DNA of 41,490 nucleotides from Tieghemiomyces parasiticus (Eukaryota > Kickxellomycota > Dimargaritomycetes > Dimargaritales > Dimargaritaceae): NCBI GenBank assembly GCA_027575765.1, contig JANBPT010000360.1:1-41490 (forward strand), in the 5' to 3' direction. Every line of letters starts with the position of its first letter. Position 1 is the stretch's first letter. Below the pieces are notes generated by a model. It was not told the origin of the DNA and did no database searches. It was given only the letters and a program-made list of their open reading frames with translations. Shown here in pieces: positions 9,710 to 20,115 of this stretch. The translations under genes were made by a program, and so were the position numbers.

Positions 9710-10400
9710 GACGACAAGAACTGAAGTGAGGGATTACAAAGGTGATGTGGAGCGAGCGAGAGAGGATAAAAAAGGTTATGCCTGAACGAAAGTGCTTAAA
9801 AAAGGAGGGGCAAAGGCAAGGTTAAAAAAGCGGAGGTGGGTAGTGTGCGATCTAGAAGTACAGGCGACGAGGGATGAGGCTGGCGGATAAAATGGAAATG
9901 AGTTGGAGCGACGAGGGACAGGATACAAGGCAGGTAAGGAAACAAAAGAGACGAGTTGGAGCAGGGGCACGACCAGCGAGGATATGTAGGGAGGTGGACT
10001 CAGCTACACCCCATGTTTTGGTTCCCAGCTTCTTTGGAGCGGCGGCGGGGGGGATGTAAACAAACACCAATGCCTTGAGCCACCAGGCCCTCCCCCACAT
10101 TCATTGACAACGGCGATTGGTGGAGAATTTTGCTCTCCAGAAAGTGGCGGGATGGGGTTTTCGCGGACGCTCGACCTGTTCAGGTTTTTTAGTCGATTGG
10201 TGTGACAAGCGGATCGTCAGATATAGGGGTAAAAGTGGTTGCCATGATGGACATCATAATACATAGTACTCGGCTATTCGACGCCCATAATTGCAATCTA
10301 AATAAATACTCACCTGAGGCCCGAGCTTTATGTATATTTTATTGCTAAAAAGCCCCCCCCCCTCATCCAATCGGGAGGACATCACATTACAATCAACCCA
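9710..10400. other. Intergenic, E2 promoter and EMC3 3' region
   Basis: This 691 bp between EMC3's stop and the E2 start has no credible frame. It includes a C10 run at 10353-10362 next to the EMC3 3' end and A-rich stretches near 9765-9830 that would be T-rich on the coding strand of the E2 gene. Confidence 0.5.
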
Positions 10401-11653
10401 TCAGCGGACGTGGCTCTTCTTGCGGGACTGGGCACTCTTACCAGCACCGGCCACGACCTTCTTGTCAGCGGCTAAGGGCGCGCGACCGTACTTGGCGAGT
10501 AGCCGGTTCTCGACGTCGTTGAGGGCCCACCGGTGATTAGCAATGTCCAGGTTCTCCTTCTCAGCCAAGAACAGCTTATGGAAATTCTGGGGTTGTCCAC
10601 CGCCCATCCCAGGAGCCATCCCCATAGATCCCATCGCTTGCATATCACGCATCCCGTCGGCGGCGTTAGCCTGGCCGAGTATCAGCGAGAATATCCCGCG
10701 CAGGCCAAACAGGTTCAAAAAGTACCACGAGAGCGATGACACCCAGGCTACGTCCATGTCGGGCGTGAGGATGCCAGCCTGAAGCATGCTCTTGAACCGG
10801 ACGGTGAGTGGGAAAGGTAGCTTGATGAGTACGAAGCCAGAGAAGAAGAAATTGATCCAGCCCATGATGACGGTCTGTGGGATAATGGACATCATGCTCT
10901 TCTTCATGCCGTCCATCATCATTTCCATCCCCGCTGGGTCCGATAGCGGGTTGGGGGCGCTCTGCCCGTCCTTCTCCGCCGGGTTTTTGAGGTACTGGCC
11001 CTCCTCGAAGGCCTTGGTTAGGTAGTCCCGGCGCACCACGAACGCCGAGTACGGTATGAAGTCGTGGTGGCGGACCAGGACGTTGCCACGCATGAGAGCC
11101 TTGCTGCAAAAGGCGTAACAAGTTAGGGGGGATACAGGTGGCCGGATAGAGTAAAAAAAAGGAAGGTGGGAGGGAAAGGGTGTGTGAGTAGGTACCGTCA
11201 GTGCGGACTAGTGAACAAACACAGGCCAGTAGAACGCTCCGGCTAGGCCACTTCTAGGGGCTCCTATTGCTAACTAGAGTCGGCCCGTCTGGGGGTTCTC
11301 GATATCACTTACTTTTCCCGGACCGCGGGTAGGGCTGGCGTCTTGGGCTTGCCGCTCAGTAGGAGTGTCATTTGGTGCCGCAGGACGCCGACCAGCACCA
11401 TGACGATGGTGATAGGGATCAGCACCCAGTCCCGGATGGCTGAGGCATGAGGGACACGGGCGCGAAGGTGGGAATTTCGAAGTTTATAAATAAGTTAGCG
11501 CAATTCGTGGACAATGGCCAGGTCCTTATTATGAGCCCAGAGCACCACCATCTAGTGGGGTTCCTGAAAGGATTGGTCGGGCCAGGCGAGCGTGGGATCG
11601 CTCTTCTGCCACATACCGGGATCGAGGAACATCTGTTGCGTGGTGTCGGCCAT
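10401..11653 (-). CDS. EMC3: ER membrane protein complex subunit 3 (EMC3), three exons
   Basis: EMC3 is the YidC/Oxa1/Get1-like core subunit of the ER membrane complex, which inserts tail-anchored and multi-spanning proteins. Exons are 11653-11617, 11439-11313 and 11103-10401; introns are 177 nt (GTATGT...CAG) and 209 nt (GTAAGT...CAG). The joined product is 288 residues. Exon 1 gives MADTTQQMFLDP and the join gives LDPAIRDWVLIPI, the family's typical start. Membrane segments lie at about residues 15-34, 126-150 and 175-197. Signature stretches are GWINFFFSGFVLIKLPFPLT, WVSSLSWYFLNLFGLRGIFS and LILGQANAAD. After that comes an M/G-rich stretch (GSMGMAPGMGGGQPQN) and HRWALNDVENRLLAKYG. The tail is lysine-rich and longer than in human EMC3 (261 residues). 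Confidence 0.95.
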
Positions 11654-13346
11654 GTCAGTGAACAATCGAATGTAGAATGGGAAATGAACATATAGAAAGG
11701 GGTAGATGGCGAAGGGATGTAGCTATGGTGCATCAGATATGGTCGGAATGGGCGACGGAGCGGCCATACAACGGACCAGGTCAGGACGGCAGCTAGGGAT
11801 GGGGTCCTTGTGGTGCCAACTAGACGCTGTGCCCTACAGGTGCACTACAACTGGCTTTTACCTGGCTGAGCAACCCTAATTTATGGGGCTCCCCTATACC
11901 GCTCTGAGCTCTGCTGAGCTCTAAATCCGCCAGGTTTACAGTGCTTGCGCCAAATGTTCATTAATGAAGCATTCGGGCCTTGCAAGTAGTACAATAATTA
12001 CCAGAGGTATCAAGTTAATGTGCGCCCTAACTGTGCATCCCTTCTTTATTTCGTTATTGATGAAACAGGCCCATTAGTATCTCATTCAACGGGGTAGCCC
12101 ATTAGCATCCGCAAGCCTATTCCACGCCAGCCTATAATTCTACTGCTTAAGAATAACCCGATGTGAGGAATAGAACTAATATATCTGAGTAGCGCTAGCT
12201 CTGTGCTACATCGGATCCTTCAAGCTTCGAGAATTCGACGTTGAACTATACTAAAAACCTCGGCGATCTTCCTGCCTCTCTTACCTGGATAGCCAGGTAA
12301 TTCACAGTCAGGGTAATGTGATAGGCGAGACCCCCAAGGGGTGGTTTAATCGCAATGTGTGCATGATCGATAAAAGGTAAGATAAAGGCATTAGTAGTTA
12401 GGTTTGTGGGGTTATATAGCCGGGAAATGTGTGAGGGGGCGGGGCTTGATTGGGTCTTGGTAGTTAGTCATGAAGGGATCTCGATACATTTGCCATGCCC
12501 AATCGTTGGCGCTAAGGGGGTGGTTCTTGTTCCTATGTGGCGTCACGGTGGTTTGCAGGGTCTTGTGGTACATCGGCTTTTGGGTACTGACAGAGAGATG
12601 AGAGTGTAAAATACTAAAGAGAGTGGGCATGGTACCCCAATAAGGTGCTAAGCCTCAAGATACCTCCTGCATCAAACTACATCCCTTCTACACCCAGATA
12701 CTTGTCCAAATGCCTCGGATGACCCTACCTTCCAACATGGCTCCTCTATGTCAACCTTGCACCATCAGCTCCACGATTTTCACCAGAGCCCACCCAACCG
12801 AGGACCCACCAAGAGTACTCACACCTAGCTAGGAACGCACCAAGGCCAGCAGCTATCTGGATTACAAGGCGCACACAGCTTCAATTGGAAAAGGATTATC
12901 ACTACTTCTCCACATTATCATTTCTAATAAATTCTTTATTCCCCCCCCCTCGGCATTTAGCCTATCACATTAGGGAACTTTAAGGGAGCTAAAGAGACGA
13001 AATCTTGCTGAGAACAAAAACCGGGTTTACCCCTCCCCCCTCTCCTACTTTGCTTACACACCTGAAGTCCAATATGTTTACACTGGGAGTAAATTCTGAA
13101 TTGTTATTGCAGGCGGAAAGGTGACCTGACTCCTAATGAGAAATGCTGGTACTTTATAGACCATATATATGGCAAAACCCAAGACTGAAAGTATCCATAA
13201 ATGGCCCAGGTACGCATTCCCAAGGTTTTTGTATTTAGGGTTGGATAGAGAGTGGCGTTGGAGAGTGAGCACAAAGTCTACCACCTTGTATCGTCAAAAG
13301 GGGGCACCAATAGGATACCAAGTCGAATACGATATAGCATCTCTCT
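11654..13346. other. Intergenic between EMC3 and the decarboxylase gene
   Basis: This 1.7 kb between the EMC3 start and the decarboxylase stop contains no frame I can support. A 68-codon minus frame at 13078-13284 includes a hydrophobic stretch but resembles no family. A small hairpin, TTACCTGG-ATAG-CCAGGTAA, is at 12281-12300 and a C9 run at 12941-12949. Confidence 0.5.
12281..12300. repeat. Short perfect inverted repeat (8-bp arms, 4-nt loop)
   Basis: Arms TTACCTGG and CCAGGTAA flank ATAG. There is no following T-run and no gene end within 1 kb, so a transcription terminator role is not indicated. Confidence 0.7.
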
Positions 13347-16005
13347 CTAGCCGGCTTCGTTGGTAGTAGAGGCAGTGGTAGTACAGATCGTCGGAGCGAG
13401 CACTTCATCAGTACAGCGTTTTATGACGGACCATATAAAGTCAGTCGAGAGCATATCGGACTTGAAGGAGCCAATGACCACGCGGATGATAACCTTGCCG
13501 TGGAGGTCGCTCTTAATTAGAAACACACCCGAGGCGTTTATCAGGTCGACGAGGCGGGAGTTGGTTAGGTTGGCAAGGGCGGTAGGGTCGGCGGCGGGAG
13601 AGGCTGCGGCGATCTGACAGTACTCAGGCTTGATACGGATACAAATTAAGTTAAACTGAACCTTGTTCATAATCTCAAATCGACCATCGGCCTCCACCTG
13701 CGACTTGAAGTGAGTAATGAGGTCGATATGCCCGCGAATAAACTTCTGCATACCAGAGATCCCGTAGGACCGGATGGTGAACCAGACTTTGAGGGCACGG
13801 AACCGGCGGCCGAGTGAGATTTGGTAATCGCAAAGGTTCTCCACCGCTCCAGAAATCAGTTCTTTATACTGTTGGTAGCTCGGGGTGATCGCTATGGCGT
13901 CTTTGAGGGCCTGCTTGTCCTTAACATAGAGGCAGGTGCAATCAAAATGGACGAGTAGCCATTTGTGCAGGTTGACGTTGAAGGAATCGGCGCCATTGAT
14001 GCCACCGGCTAGCGAGCGGAACTCGGGGCATACCAGTGCGCTGCCGGCGTATGCGGCGTCAATGTGGGACCAGATGCCGAAGTGTCTGGCTGCATGGGTG
14101 GAACGCGGACCATAATAAGGAGAGCGAGTAGACAAGGAGGGAAGAATGGTGATAGAGGTGTACAGGTCATGAACATAAATAAGCTTGTACGCTGGGGGCT
14201 GGGGATTGCTATATCGCTTAGGAGCTATTCCACTTACCCGTATCCACGATCCCAGGAATATCGTCAATGGAGGCGGTGGATGTCGTCCCGAAAGTAGCAG
14301 TGACAAAAAAGGGCACCAACCCCTGTGCCTGGTCCTCGTCAACAGCCTGCCGCAGCGTCTCCGCCTTGAGCACGCAGGTATCGTCGGTTGGCAGAGCTCG
14401 GAAGCGGAGTCCCATAATCTTGGCGGCTTTCTCAGTACAGGAGTGGGTCTGAAGTGAAATCAGCGATATATGACGAACGTTTCGGGTATGGGTACATAGA
14501 TGGACAGAGTTAGCTGAGCAGTTTGAAACGCATAGTTTACACCAGATACTGTCGCAACCCAGCCCTCTGTGTAGGTTGTAGACCTACGTCATCTCACCAT
14601 AACCTACCTGGTCCGATGCATAAACGATCAGTTTAGTGGCGGCCTCCCATGGGTCCACGGAGGGATCTTTAGCCTGCAGCGCTTTAATAGTCCGGTTTTT
14701 GGCGGCCACAATAGTCATGAATACGGCCTCACTGGCGGAGCCCTTTCAGGTTGGATGACAACAGAGAACGTAAAATATTGATGGCTAGCATGGTTAGTCT
14801 GGGCATGGGGTTTCTAAACAGCTAGCTAACTGTATGACCCAAATACAATGATGGTATTTTCCTTCCCCTGCATAGCCATTCGCAGGAGCACCCGCGCGTG
14901 GTCAATTGGAAGGATAGCGCATCCCATGTGGGAACTTTGGCCAGGCGGCATTCGCATGCATCAAAAGAAAAAAAAAAGACCGCTTAAACGTAATCACTTA
15001 CCTGAATGATACCCCGGCCGTCGCCAGAGTAGTAGGCGGCGTCGAGACCCAGCATCTTGGCCATCCACTCCATGGTCAGGTACTCGAGTTCCGTGATGGC
15101 CGGGCCATTGAGCCACTAGCGGTTGGGGAAGGTGCAAGTAGGGAGGACGATCAATGGTGTGCTAGTACATTAACACGGCTTTCCACGGCATCAGGCGTCA
15201 CAGGTCCACGGTAGCCTCCGAGGATTACCACGGTCACCCGCCTATCTGCTAAGGGGAAAAATGACATGAGTATCCGGTATACAGGAGAGACATGGTACAT
15301 TGGGTGTCGCAAAGCACGCAGAAAGGAAACCATCCATCCGGAGAGGCCGCGAGAGGCGCTTCTGTGGCCTGCAAGCGTATTATGCACCCCACATAAGAAC
15401 CCGAAGGAGCGTAATTGTACATCAGCCCACGATCCAATCTGGTGGGTGAGGGGCTGCGCTAGAAGACCTTTCCACTGAAACGCATCCAACATGCCACCAT
15501 ACGCCCTTTATGGTATTAATATCTCCAGACTTACGTTGAAACCGTTGGTGGCTAACATCGCTGTGTAGATCTCCCCCAGCAGAGAAGGGTAGGAGAACCC
15601 CGTAGGATAGTAGGCGCAGAACTTGCCTGAGTGCCAGTGCGTCATACCGGGCATGATGACATGGTTAAAGTCGTCAATCACGGTCTGAAAGTTTTCGGGC
15701 TTCGCCGGTGGCTGCTGGGGCAGGAGGTCACGCAGATAGTTGGGCTCGACGGCAGGCCGCACTGTGATAGTCAAAGAACGGAGAGCGTGTACAATGTCAG
15801 TAGCAATAAACGGTATATAAGGGAGAAATGGGTGAGCTGGCACTACCTGGCTACGATATAGGTTTAGACCGGACCATATAGTTACAAGATACCGCGGCCG
15901 TGCATGGCCTAGTAACTTACCAGGTCGGTCGTTAATATTCTCCATGTAGTCCACGGCTGCGTCGACCGCTTCGTGGGCGAACTTGCGGAACTCTTCGGCG
16001 TTCAT
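13347..16005 (-). CDS. Aromatic-L-amino-acid decarboxylase family protein (group II PLP enzyme), six exons
   Basis: Pyridoxal-phosphate enzyme of the DDC/tyrosine/tryptophan decarboxylase family, expected in the cytosol. I place exons at 16005-15921, 15761-15535, 15115-15002, 14742-14608, 14448-14238 and 14089-13347. All five introns (148-419 nt) begin GTAAGT or GTAGGT and end AG, and the phases agree. The product is 504 residues. It starts MNAEEFRKFAHEAVDAAVDY and carries MPGMTHWHS, WLNGPAITELE, GSASEA, SDQTHSC with His189 (cofactor stacking), HIDAAYAGSALVCPEF with Asp268, and NLHKWLLVHFD with the cofactor lysine Lys300, then LGRRFRALKVWF. The catalytic-loop tyrosine of animal DDC (Tyr332) aligns with Leu343, so amine formation is not assured. 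Substrate cannot be read from sequence. The family is widespread in animals and plants and patchy in fungi. Confidence 0.93.
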
Positions 16006-17745
16006 GTTGGTGCGATAACTGGGGATTGAAGAAAGAAAGAAGAAACAAGAGAAAACGTGGAGAATGTGGGCCTAAAATCCAAAGAATCTTCGGAAAAGTA
16101 TGTTGAAAACGAGAGGGGAACCGGAGTATGAGAGGGTCTTAGCCGCGACCAACTCTAGGAAGGTAGGAATAAATAGATATGAATAAGAATTATGGACAAA
16201 GTGTGCAGGCAATGTTAGTTAAGTAGACAAGGGACGGAAGTGACCCAATTTAGGTGAGGACCGGAATGCCATACAGTGTGTCATCCGGATTACAGAATCT
16301 TTGATTAGGATTGCGAGCTTGTGTGTTTCGATGATGGAGATCAGGCAATACAAAGGGGGGGGTGGGGGGTGTGAAAAAACCACAAAAGTTCAGCGCCGGT
16401 AATGGCTTTTCTGTCCAACCATGTTGTAATACTAGGACAGGGTGCAGCGGTAGTGGGAAAAGGGGGGAATGTGCATGGCAGAATGGGCTACCATTGCACT
16501 AGACATTGGGCGCCTCACGCTTCGGAGCTTAACTTATCCGCTCAGCCTACATTGGACCTCTATATCGACCATGAGGACTATAGAATAACCAAATCATTAT
16601 GAATGTTGGTGGCGTGGCAATGTAGGGTGGTAGTAGTCCATACGCCAAAGTATTATTATTTTTTGGTTCCAACTGGAATATGTGTAGATGAGATGATAGT
16701 ATTAAACGGGTCGACTCACGATGGTAGAGTAAAGAGGGCAAGCGAAATGGTGGCTTGATGCAAAAAATCCCGTAAAGAATGCAGGCGAGGGGGGGGGAGA
16801 GGGTAGCCAATTGAAAAGAGACCGGGTGACAGGTAATGGCTATGGACCTGCTTAGGGCGTTTGGTTCTGACTCATGAACCCGTATCCTGGTTCATATCGA
16901 CTTCCCTTCGGAATGGGATTATTGTCACTTCATCCGCCCAGCCTATCGAAACCGCACTGCGAAGACCGCACCCGAATCTCGCCAGCAGCACAATACCTAG
17001 TAACCGCAACGCTACCCGTCGCGCAATACTGGAATTACCCAGCTCACCTCACTACCATCCCCTTAATGAGCCCAAGTGGTACCTATCACTCCACGGGAAT
17101 TAGCATGCCTGGTTTAATAGCCGTACTAATAACGTATGCCGCATTCTCGAAACCTCTCACTACCCCGCTAGCCCTCCCACTCTCTAGGTGACTGGTTCTC
17201 AAACGGCAATCACTACACACGGTTCCTTCCGCCGCCCCCTCTTAGGCTACTCAACAAGTCACACGTATCGCCAACAACCTAGGCATATCTGGTGACCTAC
17301 CAGACCAACCATTGGACAAGCCACCTTATTTACCATCCACCACTAAATAAACAACTGGACAGGGATGGTATGCAGTTGTCGCCATTCTTTGACTGACCGG
17401 GGGATTTTCTTGGTCCGGTCCGGAATCGGAAGAGGCACTCTGCCTCCTAGGGTGGCTAGAGAGCTGAAAAACATCGTTCTCTATGGCCCATACCAGTAGG
17501 GGAAATATTCTGCAGGTTGTAGACGTTGGGGTGTATCGGATCGACGTGGCCCAATCCATTTGTATTACGAGAGGGCCTAGTGTTTCAGAGTTTTTTTTTT
17601 GTCATTTACAATTTTATATTCCATTAGTAGGAGAACAACTTTTTCATATTAGCATCGCAAAAAAAAAGAGAGAGAGTGAGTGAGTGAGGGACGTACTATG
17701 AAGTCTCTGTAACACCTCTGGGGTTAAATACACGGAGGAGCAAGC
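16006..17745. other. Intergenic between the decarboxylase and Sel1 genes
   Basis: This 1.74 kb separates the decarboxylase start from the Sel1 gene's stop. No frame above 105 codons is open and none resembles a family. It contains a T10 run at 17591-17600, an A9 run around 17659, a GA/GAGT-rich simple repeat at 17668-17689, and an interrupted G run near 16357-16370. Confidence 0.5.
17668..17689. repeat. GA/GAGT simple repeat
   Basis: GAGAGAGAGTGAGTGAGTGAG directly follows an A-run, about 60 bp past the stop of the Sel1 gene on its coding strand, so it lies in the likely 3' untranslated region. Confidence 0.8.
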
Positions 17746-20115
17746 TTAGGCGCAAGGGGCGATCGGACTGACCCGGCGGTCGCACCCCAACTCGGCCTTG
17801 AGTTGGGCCAAACAACATCTCACGGTGAGCTCACGGAACCGTTCGGCCGCGGTTAGGTCGCCAAGGGCAGACCCCCGCTGGAGCCAATGAATAGCCTGGC
17901 TCACGTCGCGGGCTACGCCGATGCCCTGTTCGAAACAGGTAGCCAGGTGTAGGATCCCCATGGCGTGATTCTGGCGGGCAGCCCGGAGGTAAAACTGAAA
18001 GGCTCGTTCTAAATCGCGCGGGACACCGAGGCCATGCTGGTAGCAATAGCCTATTTTCTGCTGGGCGCGAGACAAGTCCTGGGCAGCGGCTAGGGTAAAC
18101 CACTCAGCAGCGCGGGTGGCGTCCTGCGCCACTCCGATTCCCAGTAAATAGCATTGACCAACGTTACATTGGGCCCAGGCGTTGTCCTGCGCCGCCGAGG
18201 CGCTGTACCAGCGGAAAGCCTGCACGGGATCAGCGGTCACCCCAAGTCCTTCCTCGAAGCAGTACCCCACCGAGTTCTGGGCGAGGTGGTTACCCTGCGT
18301 GGCGGCCTTTTCGAACCACTCGTAGGCGGTTACTAGATTGACATCGACGCCGATGCCGTTGCGGTAGCAGTATCCCAGGGAGAGCTGGGCCGGGGCATGG
18401 CGCTTTTCTGCCGCCTTGGTGTACCATTCGACCGCCCGACGCAGGTCCACGGCCACCCCCATACCGTACTGGTAGCAGTAGCCTAGGGAGTGGAAGGCAA
18501 AAATGTTTCCCTTGGCCGCCGACGCCTGGTACCAGCGGAAGGCGGTCGCCCCGCACTGGTCGATGCCGATGCCGTTCTGGTAGCAGAAGCCCACGTTGTG
18601 TTGGGCGCGTGAGTAGCCCTGCTCGGCAGCCCGTAGGTACCACCGGGCGCCTTGCTCATAGTCCTTGGCTAGGCCGATTCCGTATTGGTAGCAGTAGCCC
18701 AGGTTGCATTGAGCCCACGGGTAACCCTGCTCGGCGGAGCGGCGATACCACACGGCGGCCTCGCAGGGATCCTTGGCCAGCCCGATACCGTCCTCATAGC
18801 AGTAGCCCAAGGAGTTCTGGGCGAAAGCATTGCCCTGCTCGGCAGCCCGGCGGTACCAATGGCAGGCGGCGTTTACGTCGCGCGAGACCCCAACGCCGTA
18901 TTCGTAGCAGTAGCCAAGGTTATATATAGCCATTGTCTCACCCTGGTCTGCAGCCCGGCGGTACCAATTGAGGGCCTCACTCAGGTTTTTTGTAACCCCG
19001 ATACCTTCAATATAGCAGTACCCGAGGACACTCTGGGCGCGGTCCAGGTCGCTGAGGGCGGCGCGGCGAAAGTACTCGAAGGCCCGACGCTCGTGCTTGG
19101 GGAAGCCCACACCGTCGAGGTAGCACAGGCCGAGGGCGTACTGGGCGGCTGGGTGACTGACGCGCTCGGCGGCGGTACGCAGCCACTTCAGGGCGTGTAC
19201 TCCCTGGCGGTTGACTAGCTGCTGCCAGCGATCGGCCTCCGGCTGGTTGATCACGACGCCGGGCCGGCCAAACTTGCGCAAGAAAACCATACGGGTCATG
19301 CCCAGCCCGTTACCGGATTTGGCGGCGGTGAGGTAGCAGTGTTCGGCCAGACGGTAGTCCATGGCCACGCCGAGACCAAACTCGTAACAGAACCCTAGTA
19401 CGGCAGTGGCATCAGTCTGCCCGTAGTTGTGGGCCATCTCGAGGTAGATACTGGCCAGTTCAAGGTTAACTGGGTAGCCGTTGAGACCCAACAGGAGGTT
19501 GCTACCCATGTCGAAGAGCTGATTGGGGTCCTCCCCGAGATACACTGGGACGGAGTTGACGGGCTCGGGCGAGGTTACCGTCACGTCCGAGGCGAAACTA
19601 TCACTGCGTAGGTACGGAGGCGGTGAGGTGGGGGTCATCTGGACAGGGAGCCACTGCGGATCACTGACCGGGCCGACCGCAGCGGCCGGACCATGGCCGG
19701 TGGTTGCAAAGGTCTGAGTGAAGTAGTCGGAGTCACCCAACAGATTCTCCAGGGGACTGCGTAACGACAGGAAATCACCGCTTCCACTCAGACCGGCGAG
19801 GGAAAGACGCGGGACCTCTTCCTTGGCGCTGCACTCCGCGGTAACGAGCGGATTATCTGAGGCTGAGGTCACAGTTGAGACGGAGGTGGCGTACGAATCG
19901 ATACGCAGCAAAGGGGACCCCTCGGAGGCGGAACGGCCCCGGATCGGGGGGCGTCCGGTGACTTTTCTACAGACCAGGCTGAAGAGTCGGCGCGGGCGCT
20001 GCCCGAGCCGGGTGATGGTGGGTGACTTCGGGGACGAGGGGTAGTAGCTAGCGACAGAGTTTGACGCGGCCAATGCCCGTGCGGAGGAAGAACTAGGAGC
20101 AGCTCGGTGGGACAT
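17746..20115 (-). CDS. Sel1-repeat (HCP-like) protein
   Basis: A single 789-codon frame. Residues 1-200 are disordered and rich in S, P and T (for example SSPKSPTITRLGQRPRR), with many candidate phosphorylation sites. Residues from about 215 to 765 form an array of Sel1-like helical repeats, a TPR-related scaffold. I count 13 copies of the GYCYxxGIGV core (from GFCYEFGLGV near residue 241 to ATCFEQGIGV near the end). The usual repeat period is 36 residues (A..WYRRAAEQG...AQ.NLGYCY..GIGV..D), and repeats 1 and 2 are separated by a longer irregular stretch. Every copy keeps the cysteine. There is no signal peptide or membrane segment. Fungal proteins with this plan include yeast Dsf2 and fission yeast Nif1, and the Chs4/Skt5 chitin-synthase activators also carry Sel1 repeats. 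I cannot choose between these groups, so the role is left open. Confidence 0.9.
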   Translation of the reverse strand: MSHRAAPSSSSARALAASNSVASYYPSSPKSPTITRLGQRPRRLFSLVCRKVTGRPPIRGRSASEGSPLLRIDSYATSVSTVTSASDNPLVTAECSAKEEVPRLSLAGLSGSGDFLSLRSPLENLLGDSDYFTQTFATTGHGPAAAVGPVSDPQWLPVQMTPTSPPPYLRSDSFASDVTVTSPEPVNSVPVYLGEDPNQLFDMGSNLLLGLNGYPVNLELASIYLEMAHNYGQTDATAVLGFCYEFGLGVAMDYRLAEHCYLTAAKSGNGLGMTRMVFLRKFGRPGVVINQPEADRWQQLVNRQGVHALKWLRTAAERVSHPAAQYALGLCYLDGVGFPKHERRAFEYFRRAALSDLDRAQSVLGYCYIEGIGVTKNLSEALNWYRRAADQGETMAIYNLGYCYEYGVGVSRDVNAACHWYRRAAEQGNAFAQNSLGYCYEDGIGLAKDPCEAAVWYRRSAEQGYPWAQCNLGYCYQYGIGLAKDYEQGARWYLRAAEQGYSRAQHNVGFCYQNGIGIDQCGATAFRWYQASAAKGNIFAFHSLGYCYQYGMGVAVDLRRAVEWYTKAAEKRHAPAQLSLGYCYRNGIGVDVNLVTAYEWFEKAATQGNHLAQNSVGYCFEEGLGVTADPVQAFRWYSASAAQDNAWAQCNVGQCYLLGIGVAQDATRAAEWFTLAAAQDLSRAQQKIGYCYQHGLGVPRDLERAFQFYLRAARQNHAMGILHLATCFEQGIGVARDVSQAIHWLQRGSALGDLTAAERFRELTVRCCLAQLKAELGCDRRVSPIAPCA

